From assembly GCA_021018995.1 (NCBI GenBank), contig CM037586.1:148904060-148968059 (forward strand): DNA of 64,000 nt, read 5' to 3'. Positions within the stretch are counted from its first letter, which is position 1, and each line of letters begins with the position of its first letter. Origin of the DNA: Chloranthus sessilifolius (taxonomy: Eukaryota > Streptophyta > Magnoliopsida > Chloranthales > Chloranthaceae). A model generated the notes under the pieces. It was given only the letters and a program-made list of their open reading frames with translations. It ran no database searches and was not told the DNA's origin. Positions 21,346 to 31,004 of the stretch are shown one piece after another. The position numbers were made by a program, and so were the translations under genes.

Positions 21346-21401
21346 GATCTTTGGAGAACTCGACTACATTCTTTGAGGAGGAGTTGGAGACCCCAGCATA
21401 G
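21346..21401 (+). CDS. acidic 3' exon remnant in solo LTR B
   Basis: Entered in phase 1 from the predicted acceptor, the frame reads through TTFFEEELETPA to a TAG at 21399. The relative in LTR D continues past this point to EEFFP-stop, so B is probably truncated by a point mutation. It has no ATG of its own. Confidence 0.35.
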
Positions 21402-22420
21402 GAGTTCCTTCCTTGATCGAGATAGGTCATTTTGGTACTTTTGGATTATAATCTTTTTGAATATTGGGCCCTAGGCCATTGTTTTGTCTTTTGGATATCA
21501 CTTGAGGAACCATCAATAGGAACCATTGTTTAGGTGTTTGGATTGGCCAACACTGGTGGTTCTTTCTGGTTCCTCTTGGTGATATTTTTTGTTAAAGCTT
21601 TTAAGCTTTTGTTCTTGTTTTATTAGCTTTGCTTCTATTTAGATCTATGCTTATGCTACCGGCTTTGTTTGAAATATGGCTTATTGAGAAATCAATAAGA
21701 TGATGAACCGGCCTTTCCTATACCTTAAGGATTGGAAAAGTCGGGTCATCACAGACGGCTTCCGGAGGAGGAGGAGGGCGCCGCTGAGCCCATTCCACCC
21801 GCCGTCGCTGAGGGTCACCCACCGAGCCTGCATCTGGAGAGGGGTAGGCCCCACGTGATCCACCACCTCCGCCTGAGGTGTCTACCTGACCTGCCCCCAC
21901 TACACCCCGTTGACTGCTCCGTCACACCATAGCCCATCCCCCACCATCTTCCTCGGACGACGTCGCGGTGATGCTTCGTGAGCTGGTGGAGGGAAACCGA
22001 CGGATACACGAGCGGTTGGATGGCATGGAGGCGTTCCAGAGATAGATCCATCGTCGTCTGGATTACCATGAGGGCATGCATGAGCTGGTCATGCAGCGTT
22101 TATATGCCACGACGTCCACGCCGATGATCGCCCACGCTGTGTCAGCACGTGGTGGAACCTCATGATTACCGCACACCACCGCCTCGTCCCAGCAGACCTA
22201 CGCCTGACGAGGCCGGACCATCTGACGTCCCTACAGGTATAATTATGCTATTTATATGCTGTTCTTATATTACTTATATCTGTATCTAGATTATTCTGCT
22301 TTTCGTATAAATTCCATTCTGCATGCCTATTTATTTCTGCATGATACTTTGACTGCGTTATACGCCTTCCAACTATTATGTCACCACACCTCTTAGACAT
22401 TTTCGAGGATGAAAATTCCT

Positions 22421-22430
22421 AAGGGGGGGA
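22421..22430 (+). promoter_or_regulatory. polypurine tract of chromovirus A
   Basis: AAGGGGGGGA, three bases before the 3' LTR, follows the TTTTCGAGGATGAAAATT stretch often seen just before chromovirus polypurine tracts. Confidence 0.85.
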
Positions 22431-22433
22431 TAA

Positions 22434-25169
22434 TGTAATAGCTCAAAAATTTTGAACAAGAACTTGACTATTTCGATATGCGTGCCCGGCACAAGAATCG
22501 AGACAGATTTAAAAATTTGAAATAATATTATTAGAAATAATGTTAAGCCTGTGATTAGGTGAGTTCACGTGTGAATTCTCACTTAAATCCGAGTCATGTA
22601 AGACGTAGAGACGGCGTGCTACGCCGCATCGACCGTGTTCGTGCTTCACACCGAAGTCTAAATTAGAGAAAACTGAAATATCAAGGATATTTCAGTTGCT
22701 AGCTTATAAAGGAAGGAAGAGACCTAGAGAGATCTCCTTTCTTCTTCTTCCTCTGGTTTTTGAGCAAAACTTTGGAGCTAGGTTTGGTTTGGGCGAGTTC
22801 TTCGTGAAAAGCAGGGTTAGCAATACCCGGGATGGTGAGTTGTCTAAGTTAGGGAATGTAGAGTTCAATGAGATGAGCTTAAGTATGGTCTAAGTATGCG
22901 TGAGGTCCCTGCGTACTGAACCAGAGCTAATTGTCTGCTCGTCGGAGTCGGATTGATGATAAACTGCGAGAGCCGGATCTGAAACCCTCGTTCGGATTGA
23001 TTTGCCGAAACCCCGAAAGGGCCCAACTAAAGGTGAGTCTGTGTGTTTAAAAATAGGCAGTTGGATGCCCTAATATGTGCATGTGAGTGTGTAGTAATGG
23101 TTGTAAGAAATCATTAATGAAAATGGGTTAAAAATAGGGATGTAGATGACCTCCATTAATGACAGAAGTTCTGTCATTATTGATCGATCAATGACAAGAT
23201 TGATCGATCAATGACTGGTGGTGATCGATCAATGAAGACCATTGATCGATCAATCTGTATAAGACAAAGAAGGGAACAGAAGCCCTGAAATTCTAGAAGT
23301 TCAGTGCACGAAGGGTATTGATCGATCAATTTGTGGATTGATCGATCAATCCTGTGCATTGATCGATCAACAAGAGAGTGATCGATCAATGACTGGTGGT
23401 GATCGATCAATGCCAACAAGAGAGTGATCGATCAATGACTGGTGGTGATCGATCAATGAAGGCATTGATCGATCACTGGAGTGTATTGATCGATCAATGA
23501 AGGCATTGATCGATCAATCTGTATAAATCTTAAATGTGAACAGAAGGTGGGAAATTTGAATTTTAGGCTATTGATCGATCAATGAGGACATTGATCGATC
23601 AACAGGAGGCATTGATCGATCAACCAAGCTGGTGATCAATTAATTTTGACTGTGCTAAAATGAGGAGAGAAGAGGTTATTGATCGATCAACAAGGGTATT
23701 GATCGATCAATGATGAGTAGTGATCGATCAATAAAGGCTATTGATCGATTAATTGATTCTATTTTTGGTTGAGAGCTAAGAGAGGATTGATCGATCAATG
23801 GGATCATTGATCGATCAACATGTGGGATTGATCGATCAACAAGAGTGGTGATCGATCAATCACCCCTATTTTCAGCCTATTTTGATTTTGTGAGTTGAAT
23901 ACTACTGGACACCGCGCCAGTTCACGTCCCGACATTCTTGACATATAGAATACTATGTTTATAGTCTAGGATCAAACCATGACGCCTTGAAAAGCTTTGG
24001 ATTTGCTTAGAAAGAGGTCTAATCTGAGGTAGGGGAAAACCAACCTAAACTGTTTTGAGTATGATTTCATATTTATTTCATATCTGTGCCTTGATTTCTG
24101 TTTTAACAAGCATGTAAGCATGTCATAAATTCCTGCTATCTCTGATTTCTGTTTCCTGATTTGTATCATGAAACCTGCTTCTGATTTCTGTTATCTGATG
24201 ATCTGTGAGGTCTGTGTGTATGCGATTTGATTATTTAACCAGATGATCCCCACCAACCCGACGGTATATCCGAGCCTGGCACACTTGTGCATCTGCTTGT
24301 AATCCCTCGGCACAATTTCACTCCATAGATGAGGCATTGTTGCAATCTAAAATTGTTCATGTGAACGACGATTGGTTGGGGTTTCCTATCGGAATATTCC
24401 TGTTTACTTCGTGTTATATAGTCACGGGAGTTTCTTAAGTTATAAAACATATACAATTTAAGTCTCTGATCATATACTTGCATAACATCTGTTTCTGTAT
24501 AAAAGCTCAGTATTTGATTTCGTATGTCCTGTTTACACATTCTGATTTGATTTCCTGCTTTGAGGTATCATGACTTACATGTTCAATTCACTTTAGTTGG
24601 AATTCTTCTATTGAGCTAGGATGTAGCTCACCCTGTTTTCTAAATTACTTTTAGGTTCTGAGGCTGTAGTTCTCGGCCTTTGAGAAGCGACCAGTTACCG
24701 GCTGACCAGGAGTGAGGTTGAGGGCGAGGAGAGACATCCGGGAGGGCGAGTTCTGTCAAGTAGCCTAGGATCGATATTTGCATTTTGGATATTCCAGATT
24801 ATTGTGTGTCTGGTGGCCACTGTCAGTATGTATATATATATTACTATCTATATTATATTTTTGTGATTTTATACATTCTATTGGAATCACTATCGGGAAC
24901 CATTGTTTGGGTGATGGATGTTCATCACCAATGGTTCTTTTTGGTTCCTTTTTAGGAATGTATATTCTTTTGGTAAATATAATTACATGTTTTATTTATT
25001 GTGCTCTTTTATATAATGTGCCTTATGTGATGACTCGACCTACCGCTGCTGGGTAGTGTCTGCTTGGTTTCCGCTATACGAGCAGACACTTTATGATTTG
25101 TCTCGGGGATCATTCAAAGTATGATCATGATGGCACGGATTTTCGGGTGTGGAAATCCGGGCTGTCACA
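22434..25169 (+). repeat. 3' LTR of chromovirus A
   Basis: It begins TGTAATAGCTC and ends GGCTGTCACA. Compared with the 5' LTR it has a 45-bp internal duplication in the palindrome array (array at 23178-23868) and scattered transitions. Its acidic exon (from 24655) is damaged by small deletions, so the frame closes early. Confidence 0.92.
23178..23868. repeat. TTGATCGATCAA palindrome array, 3' LTR of A
   Basis: Same array as 11537-12165, with more perfect GATCGATC cores and a local 45-bp duplication at about 23366-23455. Confidence 0.9.
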
Positions 25170-25174
25170 GTCTG

Positions 25175-25467
25175 CAATAGCCAGAATGTTATTTACTTAG
25201 AAAAAAATGCATTGATATACGGTATCACTTCGTACGAGAAGTAATCAAAGATGGCGAGGTATCTTTGAAGAAGGTGAGTATGAAGGTTAATCCTACTAAT
25301 ATAATAACAAATATAATACCAATAGTCAAGTCTAAATATTATTTGAATTTGATCAATGTTCAACATATTTGAACGCCCTTGGGGCGCTGGTGGCAGCGGT
25401 GATACGAGTTTAGCGATGATCGAAAAAAAGAGTATCTGGTGAAGCTTAGAGTCAAGTGGAGAATTAT
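25175..25467 (+). pseudogene. element E RNase H end and 3' untranslated region
   Basis: Directly after the GTCTG duplication the copia RNase H line resumes (CNSQNVIYLEKNALIYG, normally CDSQSAIxLAKN). It soon closes with stops. The rest to the 3' LTR is untranslated. Confidence 0.7.
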
Positions 25468-26030
25468 TGTTTAGGTTCTAACTTATTAGAGCTCGCTCGA
25501 GCGGGAACCAAATACGCTCAAGCGAGGTGAGTCACCCATTAGTGCCAACTTACTGGTGTAAGTCGCTCCAGGGACTTTGGTACACTCTCGAACAACCAGT
25601 GCACTATTTCAAAGAGCGATTTATCTGGTCTAAGTCGCCTGAGCGAGTTTGGTTCCCGCTCGAGCAACCGACGACAAACAAGTTACGCTTGAGCGTACAT
25701 TTGACAAGTTGTGCTTAAACTAGAAGTCTGATTTAGGTCTTTTGTATTTAAGGAGAAAACTCTTAGACGAATTAGGGAGTTGAGATATCATTGTAAAGCC
25801 TTGGTAAACCTATCTAGAGTTTTGTGGAAAGCTTTGATAAGACTTAAGTGTTATTGTATTCCTATAGAATCATTAATATAGTGAATCATCGTTGTCCGTG
25901 GACGTAGGCATATTGCCGAACCACGTAAATATTGTCTCTTGTGTGATTGTGTTTTATTTCTTTTTATTTTGCGTTCTTATTTGATTGTTCAGTATTCATC
26001 GTTGGTTAGTTTGACAACTTCCGCGCAACA
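25468..26030 (+). repeat. 3' LTR of element E
   Basis: It begins TGTTTAGG and ends GCGCAACA. It matches the 5' LTR with many substitutions and carries an extra segment of about 60 bp near 25590-25650. It contains CTCGCTCGAGCGGG-type palindromes. Confidence 0.85.
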
Positions 26031-26035
26031 GTCTA

Positions 26036-26168
26036 CCAAACACACTACTTCACAAATTCGAGTCATAAGTGACTAATAACCATATAAAAGCAAATAAAAA
26101 ATCTTAGCTCAAATTTCAATCAGGGGTTGACCTGTGCAAGATTGCTAGTCCCACACAGATTGTAGACA
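26036..26168. other. intergenic, nothing recognised
   Basis: This is the right-hand flank of element E, originally continuous with 6430-6612. I cannot extend the copia integrase similarity into it. Confidence 0.4.
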
Positions 26169-26320
26169 TACTATAAAAAATTAAACTATTAGCAGAAGCC
26201 AAAACTGCCACTATAAACAAAAAAATTGCCACTAATACCCTCGTCACTAATAGTCTTAATCATATTTTTGCTAATAACGACAGTTTTTTGCCGCCACTAA
26301 TAGTGTTATTTTTTGTAGTG
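26169..26320. mobile_element. CACTA-type MITE copy M3
   Basis: It starts TACTATAAAAAA (first base mutated) and ends TTTTTTGTAGTG, with subterminal AACTATTAGCAGAAGCC and GCCGCCACTAATAG. The flanking triplets ACA/GCA agree at two of three positions. Confidence 0.75.
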
Positions 26321-26390
26321 GCAACCCCTCAACGGGAAGATGCATCGTGATCCAACCTCAAGCTTTATGCTGAAAAATAGCAGTGACTAC

Positions 26391-26554
26391 CAAGGATCAA
26401 AATATCGGCCAAAATTTTGGCCGAAAACTGATAATTTAGTCGAAATTTCGGCCGATAATTTCAACCCTATATAAAATATGACCAAAATTTCGGTCCAAAT
26501 TATTATTTTGGTGAGGGCTGAAACCGATAATTTTGACTGAAATTTTGATCCTTG
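26391..26554. mobile_element. hAT-like MITE copy H1
   Basis: Terminal inverted repeats CAAGGATCAAAAT / ATTTTGATCCTTG enclose 164 bp rich in GGCCGAAATTT motifs. The perfect 8-bp duplication GTGACTAC lies at 26383-26390 and 26555-26562. Confidence 0.85.
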
Positions 26555-26562
26555 GTGACTAC

Positions 26563-27521
26563 TCTAATATCTTTACTCTTCAATAGTTATTGAGATCTCC
26601 TTGAAATTAGAAGCATTTCACATTATTAGCCTCTTTCAGAATTCTTAAAACTGGTCGACATTGTTCCTTTTCATAAATGTCATTTGTTGTTGTTGGCCCA
26701 TTTCCTACGCGACTGGTACTTAAGTAACAAACCTACTTTAAAAAAATTATTATATAGTAAGCGCATTATTGATATTTTCCATTTTAGGCCGATTAGTTTG
26801 TGGTGGGTTCAAACTTTTTTAGAGGGTCGAGGAGATTATGAGCCAACAACTAGTGAACAAAAAGGAGCCCTAGTGGTGGATGCTCTGTTGCACTCCTGAA
26901 CAAACAGCTCCAAACGTTTTGCACCATCAGCAAATTTGTTGTCTTTTGGGCCTATAATTGCTACATGTATATCGAAACAACCAAACCCAAATAAAGAGGC
27001 CCAAATGTACGGCAGAATTCTTATCTTCATTGACTAATCAAAATGGTTTTAATTAATCCTTTATTTCAGTCAATCATTTATGAAACCTGAGTGGTGTTTG
27101 GGTTTTCATTACATATGTAATATGCCTTTGCACCCCACTTAAAATGAAAAAATAAGAAAAAATAAAGTAAGCATTATCTTATATAAGTATTATGTGCTTT
27201 CACTCCACTTAAAACAAACACTAATAACCTCATCAAAGAAGTAGAGAACTCGCAGAAAAAGAATAACTCAAAACAGGAAAAACTCAAAACTTACACCATC
27301 TTTTAGTCTTTTAATTAGAATGATTTTAAATGACGTGCAAGTACTTGCACCATTTTTGTAACTTACACCCTTTTTAAATTTATTTTTTTCAAATGATGCA
27401 ATGACTTATATTTGGTGTGTAAGTATTGGCTCCTTGTGTAGTTAGTTGTATCGATTTTTATGTCCACACCAAAAGTTCAGGTTCAAGAATATTCATTTGA
27501 GAAATAAAGAGGCCTTATGTC
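26563..27521. other. intergenic, nothing recognised
   Basis: About 960 bases with only short random open stretches and no repeat ends that I can pair. Confidence 0.4.
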
Positions 27522-27682
27522 CACTACAAAAAATAAGACTATTAACGACAATCATAAACTGTTGCTATTAACAAAAAAACTCGCTAATACCTTTCCCGCT
27601 AATAATCGTAATAGTTTTTTTTTTAATAGCGGTAGTTTTTTGTTGTAAAAAACTGCCGCTAATAGTTTTATTTTTTGTAGTG
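27522..27682. mobile_element. CACTA-type MITE copy M4
   Basis: It starts CACTACAAAAAATAAGAC and ends TTTTTTGTAGTG, with target duplication GTC on both sides. Confidence 0.88.
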
Positions 27683-27691
27683 GTCTTAATT

Positions 27692-27857
27692 CACTACAAA
27701 AAATGAGACTATTAGCGGCAGTTTTTTATTTTTAATAAAAAACTGCCGCTATTAGTACTGTCGCTATAAAAAACTGCCGCTATTTGTAGCGACAGAACTA
27801 ATAGCGGCAGTTTTTTATTAGAAAAAGCTGCCGCTAATAGTCTTATTTTTTGTAGTG
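27692..27857. mobile_element. CACTA-type MITE copy M5
   Basis: It starts CACTACAAAAAATGAGAC and ends TTTTTTGTAGTG, with target duplication ATT on both sides. The two halves are nearly perfect inverted repeats, so it could fold into one long hairpin. It lies 9 bp from M4 as a separate insertion. Confidence 0.88.
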
Positions 27858-27879
27858 ATTGCACATTAAAGGACAGTTA

Positions 27880-28196
27880 GGTTGTATTTGGCATAGCTCT
27901 ATGGTAGCCCCTAACTGATCAGAGTTCACCAGCTTTAGCAGGTTCCCATTCTCTTTGCTAATAATCTGCTACTTGTTTTAGCAGGTCCGGCTTCTCTTTG
28001 ATAATTCCTTGCATAACAAGATTTTATACAAAATTTACTTGTTGATCAACAGTTTTCCCCCCCTCTCCGCTCATTCGTTGCCGGAATAGATTTTATTTGT
28101 TCTAGTAGAGAGTTAGCAAAGAGAATAGAATCCTGCTAAAGCAGGTGAACTCTACTCTGGCAGGGGCTAGCAGAGAGTTTTGCCAAACACAACCTT
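27880..28196. mobile_element. long-TIR MITE (TTTGGCA end type)
   Basis: The left end AGGTTGTATTTGGCATAGCT pairs with the right end (AAGGTTGTGTTTGGCAAAAC read inward), and the similarity extends inward to GAGTTCACC on both sides. I find no clear target duplication. A relative lies at 47970-48336. Confidence 0.6.
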
Positions 28197-28343
28197 AGGC
28201 AATAACAAAAGGATGCCAATATTTGAAGCCCATGAAAAGGTAGGCACACCCATTGGTAGTTCCCTAAATTAAGTGTTGTACTATGTGCCTTTCACTTGTT
28301 TTTAAAAATTTTACATTTGTCCCCCACTTTTGGGAGCATGGAC

Positions 28344-28522
28344 CAAGGATCAAAATTTCGGCCGAAATGACCAAAATTTCGGCTGAAATTATCGGTTTTG
28401 GTCCCCACCGAAACAATAATATGGGACCGAAATTTCAGTCATTTTTGTATGGGGTTCAAAATTTCGGATTTCGGTTTAGGTCATTCTCGAAACCGAAATT
28501 TAACCCGAAATTTTGATCCTTG
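28344..28522. mobile_element. hAT-like MITE copy H2
   Basis: CAAGGATCAAAATTTCGGCC ends, 179 bp, with the perfect 8-bp duplication GCATGGAC at 28336-28343 and 28523-28530. Confidence 0.87.
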
Positions 28523-28765
28523 GCATGGACATTCTTGAGTCCGCTTGGTGACAACCCATATGCTTGTCAAGGATGAACCACCGACAACAACTAGCAATTC
28601 TCGTTTGCTTGCCGCTTGCATGTAGTTTGTTACTGGAATTTTATAAAACCAAGGATTTTTTAAAAAGAGTTTCAGCAAATTATTCTACTTCAGAAATTTT
28701 AAAGAAAAAAGAAAAGGGTTTGCCAACATTTTTTGAGTTCCCAATAACGCATTCGATCAATATAT

Positions 28766-28862
28766 CACTATAAAAAATAAGACTATTAGCGGCGACCAAA
28801 AACTGCCGCTATTAACAAAAAAACTATTAAAAGGTATTAAGACTATTAGCGACGAGGGTATT
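28766..28862. mobile_element. CACTA-type MITE copy M6, left part
   Basis: It starts CACTATAAAAAATAAGAC. It is cut at 28862 by the insertion of element C; the right part is 41190-41255. Confidence 0.85.
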
Positions 28863-30137
28863 TGTAACAACCCATATTTTTTAACTTTATTTTAATGGTG
28901 TTAGATGATATATCATACCGTGTACGGTGCTAAAGCTCCACATCGGAACCTACCATCTTTTAGAAAAGTTCTTTTTTTTTTTTCTACATCAATATTAAAC
29001 TCATTGCGAAGTGCTCATCGATACAATTCCAACGATATATAATTTATCAATTTTTGGCAAGAGTATAAAAAGTTACGCTCATTTTAGGTGATGAAACAGG
29101 TTAAAGGGCATTACTGTAAATTCGAGAGAAACATCAATTGCTTCGGTGCTTACACAAAGCGCTGGAACAAAACCTTTTCTCAAGCTATTCTTGAAAAACT
29201 TCTATTTTATTAAATCCTTTACGAAAAGTCTTAATTAGAGTTAACCTAAAACTTTTTTTTATTATAAATAAAACTTTAAAAGCTCTCTTTTCTCTATAAT
29301 AAAAAATTATTCTCTCCTAAGACTTAGACGAATCGACGACTTGGGCATCGAGAGGTGGGTACCTATCAATTCATCTTATTCTTCTCAGATTCCGTCGCAT
29401 AGGATGTGTTTGATCGGGCATCGACGGGTTTAAAAATCTTATTTAAACCCTAATATCTCATAAATTAATAGATCTGCATGTTTAATATTATGCTTTCCCT
29501 TAAAAGTTGTATAATTTGTAGGCCGGGTAATATTTTGTTTCTTTTTTCAAACAATCATTTTGTTTAGCTATTAATATTTTACCTTCTATTAGGTCTGTAT
29601 ATTTAATATGTTTTCTTCCTCTTAAATCTACATACTAATTAAACATGAATATCTTTAAGTATGATAAATCTGCATATTTAGTATTTTATTTTTCTATTAA
29701 AGTTACATGATATGTAGGTCGGGTTTAATTTTATTTTTCTTTTCAAATAATCCCTTTGCATAGAAATTTAATATTGTACTTTTTTATTAGGTCTTCATAT
29801 TTAATATTTTACCCCTCTTTTAAATCTGTAAATTAATTAAACTCTAATATTTATAAATCTAATAGATTGACTTAATTGGAATAATACTATATTGGTATTG
29901 TTTATTTCTAAATCTATATAATTAGTAATTTACCCTTTTACTAAAAACTATAATGACATATGATTATTGCAAGTCTATATTATTATTTATTTTAAACTAA
30001 TTAAGCCCAAAATTAAGCTATATTCTTGTTTTATTTAAGAGAATAATAGATTGCACAATCTTGAAGTTTCGAGTCCGAACTCGCGACCACGAACCCAAAT
30101 TCGCGGCCACAAACCCGAACCCGCGACCATCTGGTCC

Positions 30138-30240
30138 TAGTATTTTGGCCATAATCTTTTATTTCAACCTCGAATTGATGCGATTCTTACGATATTGGAA
30201 AGAAGACAGCGAGCTTTACAACTTTGTGTGAAATAGCCAT
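30138..30240 (+). repeat. LTR module shared by unrelated families B and C
   Basis: A stretch of about 100 bp (GGCCATAATCTTTT ... GATGCGATTCTTAC ... GGAAAGAAGACA ... CAACTT) in LTR C recurs at 39128-39240 (other LTR) and at 20231-20325 in solo LTR B, whose other sequence is different. It lies in the predicted LTR intron in both families. Confidence 0.65.
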
Positions 30241-30458
30241 TTCACGAATCTGACGTTTTAGAGGTCAAAATAGAGTAACAATTCGGGTTTAATTTTGAAT
30301 AATCTAAGGCTACACGAATTTAGTGTTATTCTCTGATTTTCATGACCAAATTTCCTATATATATTATATCTTAAGATCTTTCGATCGATAGTCATGATAA
30401 ATCACAACTTAGTAATTATATATATATATTTTTTAATTTAATTAACCAATTATAGTAA

Positions 30459-30494
<36 letters not shown>

Positions 30495-31004
30495 AATTTA
30501 TCTCTTCAACGTGACCTCTTTGATAACATGAAAGGTTAGAAATTCGATGCCTCGTGAAAATCGAACTCTGACCATGGATCAAAATCTCGGTCGAAATTTT
30601 AAATTTTTTGGCCGAGACGTCTCGGTTTCAATCTGAACCGAGACGAAAAATATAAAAATATCGGACCCCTTCTGAAAATACAAGATTATCGGCTGAAATT
30701 TTAAATTATCGGCCGATAGCTGGTTTGCATTTTTTAAATTTTTTTACAGTTTTTTTACAAAAATCAAACAATTTTTTTAATTATTTTCTGGAGACTTGTC
30801 GGAACCTCGCCGGATTCCACCGAATCTCACCGAATTTTCTGGAGACTTGTCGGAACCTCACCGGATTCCACCGGATTTCATGATTTCCCCCCTGTTTTTT
30901 CCCTTCCTTGCTTCTTTAATCCCAGAAAAATAAAATATTGGAGGAGGAGAAGGAAAAAAAAAAAAAAAAAAGCAAGAAAGAGGACCTACTTGGCGGCTTT
31001 CTTT

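Larger units (their letters stand above)
19311..21753 (+). mobile_element. solo LTR B
   Basis: It begins TGTAATATCCC and ends GGTCATCACA, with perfect 5-bp duplication GACGG at 19306-19310 and 21754-21758. No internal region is present, so it is a solo LTR left by LTR-LTR recombination. It contains paired AAATATCATGATATTT palindromes (19546-19561 and a near-copy at 19568-19583) before a TATA box at 19601. Other parts are a donor GAAAG|GTAAGC (19934), an array of TTCGATGGTCGAA-type palindromes (20069-20212), an acceptor CCTTAG|GATC (21345) and the GGAACCATTG stem-loop near 21510-21575. D (31005) is a diverged relative. Confidence 0.92.
18369..22236 (+). pseudogene. extra ORF of chromovirus A (plant transposon protein-like), split by solo LTR B
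   Basis: The ORF starts at ATG 18369 (MGPRTKNASRK, then a Pro/Val-rich stretch) with one in-frame TAA at 18453. It then stays open for about 285 codons to 19310. The core (FLPEYVFTSSLYEDRP, YCPRLVRLFFQNLRW, TIDGFKYKFNHFHVAATLQCP) resembles the 'putative plant transposon protein' domain often found beside plant retroelements; its function is unknown. Solo LTR B interrupts it at 19311-21753. After B the same frame continues from 21759 (an EEEE, Pro-rich tail) to a TAG at 21930. In shifted frames a coiled-coil-like stretch (MLRELVEGNRRIHERLDGMEAF) and a Pro-rich end (PPPRPSRPTPDEAGPSDVP) follow, ending at a GT donor at 22237. Confidence 0.7.
10784..25169 (+). mobile_element. chromovirus A (Ty3/gypsy, Tekay/del-like), 14.4 kb
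   Basis: The two LTRs are 2690 and 2736 bp. The 5-bp duplication GTCTG lies at 10779-10783 and 25170-25174. The element has an initiator-Met primer site and a GGGGGGA polypurine tract. Internal order is gag, protease, RT, integrase, chromodomain-like tail, then 4.8 kb containing an extra ORF and the inserted solo LTR B. Gag and pol carry stops and most of RNase H is gone, so this copy needs help to move. The clade is inferred from the chromodomain-type C-terminus and the RT sequence. Confidence 0.92.
6613..26030 (+). mobile_element. copia element E (interrupted by chromovirus A)
   Basis: This is a Ty1/copia element with two related LTRs (6613-7108 and 25468-26030) and a perfect 5-bp target duplication GTCTA at 6608-6612 and 26031-26035. 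The internal order is gag, protease, integrase, RT, RNase H, all with stops. Chromovirus A (10784-25169) is inserted in the RNase H part. Without A the element is about 5.0 kb. Confidence 0.9.

Noticed and set aside
26684-26899. 71-codon open frame
   Set aside because: No similarity, poor coding character and no supporting signals.
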